Shown here piece by piece: positions 47,354 through 51,138 of a stretch of DNA of 51,138 nucleotides. The notes beneath the pieces were generated by a model. It had not been told where the DNA came from, searched no databases, and saw only the letters and a program-made list of their open reading frames with translations. Positions within the stretch are counted from its first letter, which is position 1. Each line of letters begins with the position of its first letter. This DNA comes from Fluviibacter sp964498255 (GTDB lineage Bacteria; Pseudomonadota; Gammaproteobacteria; Burkholderiales; Rhodocyclaceae), in NCBI GenBank assembly GCA_964498255.1, contig CAZCGW010000013.1, positions 1 to 51,138 on the forward strand. The letters are read 5' to 3'. The position numbers were made by a program, and so were the translations under genes.

Positions 47354-48484
47354 ATGAGCGAACCCGTCCGTCAGCTAACCGAAGCCCTCATTGCGCGGGC
47401 TTCCGTCACCCCGGAAGATGCCGGTTGTCTGGAACTGATCGCCGAACGCCTCAAGCCCCTGGGCTTTAGCTTCGAGCACATCGACCGCAACGGCACCAGC
47501 AACCTCTGGGCACGGCGTGGCACCACAGCACCGCTCATGGTGCTGGCCGGTCATACGGATGTGGTTCCTACCGGCAGTCTTGATGCCTGGACTACGCCCC
47601 CGTTCCAACCCTCGGAACGAGACGGCAAACTCTACGGCCGCGGCGCTGCTGATATGAAAAGCTCGCTGGCTGCCTTTGTGGTGGCTGTCGAGCAATTCGT
47701 AACAGAGAATCCGAACCACCCCGGTTCTATCGCCTTTCTGCTGACCTCAGACGAAGAAGGCCCGGCCAACGACGGCACCACCATTGTGGTCGATGCCCTC
47801 AAGGCGCGTGGTGAAACAATTCAATACGCCATCGTCGGCGAACCGACTTCGGTCAATCGCTGCGGCGACATGATCAAGAATGGCCGCCGTGGTTCGCTCT
47901 CCGGCAACCTCACCATCAAAGGCGTGCAAGGCCACGTGGCCTATCCGCACCTCGCACGTAACCCCATTCACCAGTTTGCCCCGGCACTGGCCGAACTCTC
48001 GGCCACCGTGTGGGACAACGGTAACGAATACTTTCCGCCCACCACCTGCCAGATCTCCAACTTCAATGCCGGTACCGGTGCAACCAATGTTATTCCCGGC
48101 ACGCTGAACCTGAAGTTCAACTTCCGCTTCTCCACCGCCAGCACGGCAGATGGCCTGAAGCAGCACGTTGAAGACCTGCTCAAGCGCCACGGCCTGGAAT
48201 ACAGCATCGAGTGGACGCTCGGCGCCAAGCCCTTCATCACCCCCGAAGGCCCGCTGGCCGATGCAGCGCGCAATGCCATTAAAACCGTGTGCGGTATCGA
48301 CACCGAGCTCTCCACCACCGGTGGCACATCGGATGCCCGCTTTATTGCCGACATTGCCGAACAGATTATCGAACTGGGCCCGGTCAATGCATCGATCCAC
48401 ATGATCGACGAGCACATCGAACTGAGCGCCCTCCCCGAGCTGGCCGCCATCTACAAAAACATTTTCAGCCAGCTGCTGAAGTAA
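47354..48484 (+). CDS. dapE: succinyl-diaminopimelate desuccinylase
   Basis: DapE hydrolyses N-succinyl-LL-diaminopimelate, two steps after DapD. The 376-aa di-zinc M20 peptidase-fold protein has GHTDVVP, YGRGAADMKSSLA, TSDEEGPAND and the C-terminal TTGGTSDARFIAD and HMIDEHI. Length is normal. It follows dapD and precedes prmB at 10 nt. Confidence 0.98.
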   Translation: MSEPVRQLTEALIARASVTPEDAGCLELIAERLKPLGFSFEHIDRNGTSNLWARRGTTAPLMVLAGHTDVVPTGSLDAWTTPPFQPSERDGKLYGRGAADMKSSLAAFVVAVEQFVTENPNHPGSIAFLLTSDEEGPANDGTTIVVDALKARGETIQYAIVGEPTSVNRCGDMIKNGRRGSLSGNLTIKGVQGHVAYPHLARNPIHQFAPALAELSATVWDNGNEYFPPTTCQISNFNAGTGATNVIPGTLNLKFNFRFSTASTADGLKQHVEDLLKRHGLEYSIEWTLGAKPFITPEGPLADAARNAIKTVCGIDTELSTTGGTSDARFIADIAEQIIELGPVNASIHMIDEHIELSALPELAAIYKNIFSQLLK

Positions 48485-48494
48485 GCCAAAGCGC

Positions 48495-49385
48495 ATGACC
48501 GCACCTGCAGACAGCATTGCCGAGTTTTACGAAACCGCCGTCACCCAACTGGAAAGCGCCGGCCTCAGTTTTGGCCATGGCTGCACCTGTGCAGAAGACG
48601 AAGTGGCCTGGCTGCTTAGCGCCACGCTCGACATCCCTTTCGATGAACTCGACAAATTCTGGTCAGACACACTCACCGCAGATCAACGCACCACGCTGAC
48701 TCAGCGCCTGAACGAACGCTGCACCACGAAAACACCACTCGCCTACATTCTGGGCGAAGCCTGGCTCGGCCCTTACATCTTCAAGATCGATCGCCGCGTC
48801 ATCGTGCCGCGTTCGTTCATTGCAGAACTGCTCATGGACGATCTGGCCCCCTGGGTACAAAACCCGGATGCCATTACCCGCGTTGCTGATATCTGCACCG
48901 GTTCCAGCTGCCTAGCCATACTGGCCGCACTGCACTTCCCTAACAGTGAAGTTGATGCCGTTGATCTATCGCCAGACGCACTGGAAGTGGCACGCATCAA
49001 TGTAGATCTCTATGGCCTGCAGGATCGCCTCAAACTGCACCAGGGTGACCTCATGGCACCGCTGCTGGATCAGAAGTACGACATCATCATCAGCAACCCG
49101 CCGTACGTTGATGCAGCTGCGATGGATGCACTGCCAAGCGAATACCGTCACGAACCAGAGATGGCCTTGGCGGGCGGTAAAGATGGTCTGGATCTGGTGC
49201 ACACACTCATGCGCCAGGCAGCAAAGACACTTAACCCGGGTGGCTGGTTGATCGTAGAAATTGGTCACAACAAAGAGGTGATGACCAACACCTACCCCGA
49301 TCTACCACTCGTATGGTTAGACACAGAGGGTGGCAGTGATTTTGTGTTCCTGATTGATCAGGCGTCGCTTCAAACACTCAACTAG
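48495..49385 (+). CDS. prmB: 50S ribosomal protein L3 glutamine methyltransferase PrmB
   Basis: PrmB methylates a Gln of ribosomal protein L3. The 296-aa AdoMet methyltransferase has an N-terminal helical domain, TPLAYILGEAWLGPYIFKIDRRVIVPRSF, the AdoMet motif VADICTGSSCLAILAAL and the NPPY motif (IISNPPYVDAAAMDALP). The longer N-terminus and the VPRSFIAELL sequence favour PrmB over PrmC. A terminator follows. Confidence 0.94.
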   Translation: MTAPADSIAEFYETAVTQLESAGLSFGHGCTCAEDEVAWLLSATLDIPFDELDKFWSDTLTADQRTTLTQRLNERCTTKTPLAYILGEAWLGPYIFKIDRRVIVPRSFIAELLMDDLAPWVQNPDAITRVADICTGSSCLAILAALHFPNSEVDAVDLSPDALEVARINVDLYGLQDRLKLHQGDLMAPLLDQKYDIIISNPPYVDAAAMDALPSEYRHEPEMALAGGKDGLDLVHTLMRQAAKTLNPGGWLIVEIGHNKEVMTNTYPDLPLVWLDTEGGSDFVFLIDQASLQTLN

Positions 49386-49393
49386 AAACGAAA

Positions 49394-49417
49394 AAGGCCA
49401 ATCGATTGATTGGCCTT
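49394..49417. terminator. terminator, prmB and tRNA operon
   Basis: AAGGCCAATC and GATTGGCCTT pair perfectly over 10 bp around a GATT loop. In the leftward direction TTTCGTTTCT follows, a good U-rich tail for the tRNA operon. In the rightward direction a weaker T-rich run follows for prmB. It thus serves both converging transcripts. Confidence 0.85.
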
Positions 49418-49431
49418 AATTCTGTGTTTTT

Positions 49432-49508
49432 TGGGGTGGGCGATGGGATTCGAACCCACGACCCTCGGAATCACAATCCGATATTCTAACCAACTGAACT
49501 ACGCCCAC
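49432..49508 (-). tRNA. tRNA-His (GUG)
   Basis: The anticodon loop TTGTGAT, a 7-bp acceptor (GTGGGCG with CGCCCAC), T-loop GGTTCGAATCC and an encoded CCA are visible. A G lies just before the mature 5' end, opposite C73, as needed for the extra G-1 of tRNA-His. It is the last gene of the Pro-Arg-His operon. Confidence 0.97.
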
Positions 49509-49531
49509 CACTGTACTGCTAACTGCTAAGT

Positions 49532-49608
49532 TGGCGCACCCGATTGGAATCGAACCAACAACCTACGGCTTAGAAGGCCGTTGCTCTATCCGGTTGAGCT
49601 ACGGGCGC
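49532..49608 (-). tRNA. tRNA-Arg (UCU)
   Basis: The anticodon loop CTTCTAA gives UCU, the reader of AGA and AGG. The cloverleaf is complete, with one G-U pair in the acceptor stem and an encoded CCA. It is 23 nt from tRNA-His. Confidence 0.97.
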
Positions 49609-49653
49609 CTTGCGGAAACGCGTTACTCTTGGATACATCAACCACAAAAAAAG

Positions 49654-49731
49654 TGGTCGGGGCGGTGGGATTCGAACTCACGACCTCCTGGTCCCAAACC
49701 AGGCGCGATAACCGGACTACGCTACGCCCCG
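49654..49731 (-). tRNA. tRNA-Pro (UGG)
   Basis: The anticodon loop TTTGGGA gives UGG, and the acceptor starts CGGGGCG with CGCCCCG on the other side. CCA is encoded. It is the first gene of the three-tRNA operon and lies just downstream of a near-consensus promoter. Confidence 0.97.
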
Positions 49732-49742
49732 ACGAGCTGCGA

Positions 49743-49771
49743 ACTATACGTAAACATGTGCGCTGCGTCAA
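49743..49771 (-). promoter_or_regulatory. tRNA operon promoter
   Basis: Leftward reading gives TTGACG (-35, 49766-49771) and TATAGT (-10, 49743-49748) with a 17-nt spacer. The first tRNA starts 11 nt after the -10. A GC-containing stretch follows the -10, as often seen at stable-RNA promoters. Confidence 0.85.
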
Positions 49772-49789
49772 TACTTCTTTGCGAAGTTT

Positions 49790-50089
49790 TTAAGATTTGC
49801 TGATGGTTTTCTTCAATTGAACGCGCGCGGGATCAATCTCGGCTACTGCCCAGATCCAACCCTTGTACCGATGATCTTTTTGCAGATGCGTCATAGAACT
49901 TGGCGCAGGAATATCCATTCCGCTATCTAAAGCTGTTTCAATCCAGAGCTCTATTGCTTCCTTAGCATTAACGATCGCTTCATCGACTCCGCTATCAGCC
50001 GCAGAAAAGCAGCCTTCCAGATCAGGCACAACAATGCTCCAAGCTTCACTGCTTGAGTTTGGATTTTTAATTGCTATTGGATACTTCAT
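49790..50089 (-). CDS. HicB-like antitoxin family protein, apparently shortened
   Basis: This 99-aa protein matches the HicB N-terminal domain (MKYPIAI, WSIVVPDLEGCFSAADSG, DEAIVNAKEAIELWIE, IPAPSS, WAVAEID). Typical HicB antitoxins continue with a DNA-binding segment of about 30-40 residues, but here the protein stops after ARVQLKKTISKS. No HicA toxin is adjacent. It has a strong AGGAGGG ribosome-binding site. It may be an orphan antitoxin or a remnant, and lies next to a tRNA operon, a common place for accessory genes. Confidence 0.75.
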   Translation of the reverse strand: MKYPIAIKNPNSSSEAWSIVVPDLEGCFSAADSGVDEAIVNAKEAIELWIETALDSGMDIPAPSSMTHLQKDHRYKGWIWAVAEIDPARVQLKKTISKS

Positions 50090-50110
50090 AAACCCTCCTG
50101 AGTTCTAAAC

Positions 50111-50413
50111 CTATTTCCAGAACACCCGATACCGCGTATCCCTTACAGACATACCCGGATACACCGCGTAATACAGCTTTGACGTACCGACCACCCGTGA
50201 CGCAGCCTGAAATGGCGTAGAAAATGGCATAGCCATATCCGTACCATCAATCACCGGATAGATCAGCGGCTTTCTGCCCTCTTCTTTCACAAGCACCTGG
50301 CCAGCGCTCTGACCACCATCCGCAGCTAAAGCCAGCGTCAGCGTCTTAAAGGTACCAATCGCGTAAGTAGCCACAGCAAACCACAGCGCACCCTTAACAA
50401 TCTGTTCGAACAC
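50111..50413 (-). CDS. hypothetical small membrane or secreted protein, 100 aa
   Basis: I do not recognise this protein. It starts with GTG after a GGGGAG site. The N-terminus FEQIVKGALWFAVATYAIGTFKTLTLALAAD has a hydrophobic helix at about residues 8-31 that could be a signal anchor. The rest is mixed polar and aromatic residues (SKLYYAVYPGMSVRDTRYRVFWK) with no Cys. It is upstream of and in the same direction as the HicB-like gene, 21 nt away, but does not resemble HicA. Confidence 0.55.
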   Translation of the reverse strand: MFEQIVKGALWFAVATYAIGTFKTLTLALAADGGQSAGQVLVKEEGRKPLIYPVIDGTDMAMPFSTPFQAASRVVGTSKLYYAVYPGMSVRDTRYRVFWK

Positions 50414-50467
50414 GATTTCTCCCCACTGGTACTAAAAAAATTCATATAGGGAGCATCCTAGAGGTCG

Positions 50468-50490
50468 AGAGTCTCACCTGGTGAGACTCT
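50468..50490. repeat. perfect 23-bp palindrome
   Basis: AGAGTCTCACC and its exact complement flank a single T. The 1-nt centre makes a hairpin terminator unlikely without loss of pairs, and no T-tract follows. It is more like an operator for a dimeric regulator. It lies between the divergent small-protein gene and the XRE regulator. Confidence 0.7.
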
Positions 50491-50556
50491 TGAATGTCAG
50501 AATAAATTTAATTCCAAAGGTGGATATCCAAGCCAACGACATTCATCTTGTTCTTC

Positions 50557-50572
50557 ATACAAAAACTTGTAT
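50557..50572. promoter_or_regulatory. dyad upstream of the XRE regulator
   Basis: ATACAA and TTGTAT flank a 4-nt centre (AAAC), ending 9 nt before the proposed start at 50582. Such A/T-rich dyads at the leader are typical XRE autoregulatory operators. Binding by the adjacent protein is an inference. Confidence 0.5.
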
Positions 50573-50581
50573 CATTTCAAA

Positions 50582-50920
50582 ATGAAAACAATAAAACACG
50601 ATTCAGTCTGGGATGCCATCACCGATACCCCCCAGGAATCCGCCAGCATGAAGATCCGTTCGGATCTCATGAGAGCACTACAGGAATGGCTTAACATCCA
50701 AGGGTGCACACAGGCGGACGCCGCTACATTCTTGGGCGTGACTCAACCAAGAGTCTCTGATCTAACGCGTGGCCGTATCAGCCTCTTCTCTACAGACGCA
50801 CTGCTGGATATGGCTGCAACAGCAGGACTAAAACCAAAGCTGACCGTAAGCGCTACAACAATAAAACCTACCGGTCGCCTTCCGGCAAAGCGTCAGCGAA
50901 AAGAAGCTATCGCAGCCTAA
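50582..50920 (+). CDS. XRE-family helix-turn-helix regulator, HigA-like
   Basis: This 112-aa protein has an XRE helix-turn-helix at about residues 30-80 (LMRALQEWLNIQGCTQADAATFLGVTQPRVSDLTRGRISLFSTDALLDMAATAGLKP), resembling HTH_37/HigA-type antitoxins. ATG 50582 is chosen over the frame start at 50567. It has a basic C-terminal tail (LPAKRQRKEAIAA). No toxin gene of the RelE/HigB type is adjacent on either side, so it may be an orphan or its partner may lie beyond the contig edge. Confidence 0.85.
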   Translation: MKTIKHDSVWDAITDTPQESASMKIRSDLMRALQEWLNIQGCTQADAATFLGVTQPRVSDLTRGRISLFSTDALLDMAATAGLKPKLTVSATTIKPTGRLPAKRQRKEAIAA

Positions 50921-51054
50921 GCAATACCCGTCAATTACAGAACGTCGTGCCTCACATCTCTGTCCTCTTGACCAAATCAGTTTCCAAACGCCCTAATACC
51001 AACCGACAAACTGGACGTATCATTCTGCAAGTTCGATAAGCTGCAATTTAAAAC

Positions 51055-51138
51055 CTGAGATTCTTTGCGCGGAACAAAATCATGAACACACTATGCTGTT
51101 TAGATTATCTATACAGGGATACCGGCAAAGAATCTCAG
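51055..51138. repeat. 14-bp inverted repeat at the window end
   Basis: CTGAGATTCTTTGC at 51055-51068 is repeated in inverted orientation at 51125-51138, the last base of the window, with 56 nt between. A short open frame begins at ATG 51082 and runs off the end (19 codons). The 218 nt after the XRE stop hold no other gene that I can support. Confidence 0.75.

Noticed and set aside
47747..48517. Open frame antisense to dapE
   Set aside because: Gly/Val-rich shadow of a well-supported gene.
50111..50413. Considered as a HicA toxin paired with the HicB-like protein
   Set aside because: It has a hydrophobic N-terminal helix and none of the small basic dsRBD-like HicA features.
51055..51138. Terminal inverted repeat as an insertion sequence
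   Set aside because: No transposase is seen, and only 56 nt lie between the arms. Insufficient to name a mobile element.

Overview
The window looks like a chromosomal contig or scaffold from a betaproteobacterium, probably Burkholderiales or a near relative. The evidence is gene content: an arginine-32 type elongation factor P next to its rhamnosyltransferase EarP, the order pyrG-kdsA-eno-ftsB, a complete isc operon downstream of cysE, tsaB-rimI-udg, and ispD-ispF beside mfd. The species cannot be named from the sequence alone. The first base lies inside a tRNA-Asn gene, a run of 100 N interrupts dapD, and the last bases form one arm of an inverted repeat. All three suggest assembly boundaries.

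Layout. Positions 1-1070 hold the tRNA-Asn remnant, a terminator and an unrecognised leftward gene. A PmrA/QseB-type box (CTTAAG-N5-CTTAAG) lies between that gene and a three-gene heavy-metal RND efflux operon (1075-6961). Next come a MaoC-type hydratase, a DUF1289 protein and a CarH/LitR-like B12-binding MerR regulator with two copies of a candidate operator. Then earP-efp (8945-10680), typA, a truncated globin and an MscL carrying a zinc ribbon. A leftward ygiQ-radA-alr group and a divergent lplT follow, then a leftward ispD-ispF-tsaB-rimI-udg group and a rightward mfd-aroG-serB group (23038-28535).

Positions 28570-35522 are the leftward isc operon: iscR, a second cysteine desulfurase, iscS, iscU, iscA, hscB, hscA, fdx, iscX and a DUF2789 gene. 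A recognisable IscR type 1 site overlaps the promoter. cysE lies upstream of it, so cysteine supply and cluster assembly are neighbours. Then come trmJ, divergent suhB-mutS, a secreted metallophosphoesterase-like protein, leftward pyrG-kdsA-eno-ftsB with a SlyD-like isomerase, and rightward dapD (5' part lost in the gap)-dapE-prmB.

The right end (49432-51138) is the most accessory-looking part. It has a tRNA-Pro/Arg/His operon with a near-consensus promoter, an orphan and apparently shortened HicB-like protein, an unrecognised small membrane protein, and a solitary XRE regulator preceded by several dyads. The contig ends on a 14-bp inverted repeat. Most of the window is ordinary core metabolism. 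The observations most worth following are the predicted light-responsive regulator with its paired boxes, the PmrA-type box at the efflux operon, the paired cysteine desulfurases, the zinc-ribbon MscL and the dyad-rich right end. I see no insertion sequence, CRISPR array, rRNA or clearly new multi-gene system.
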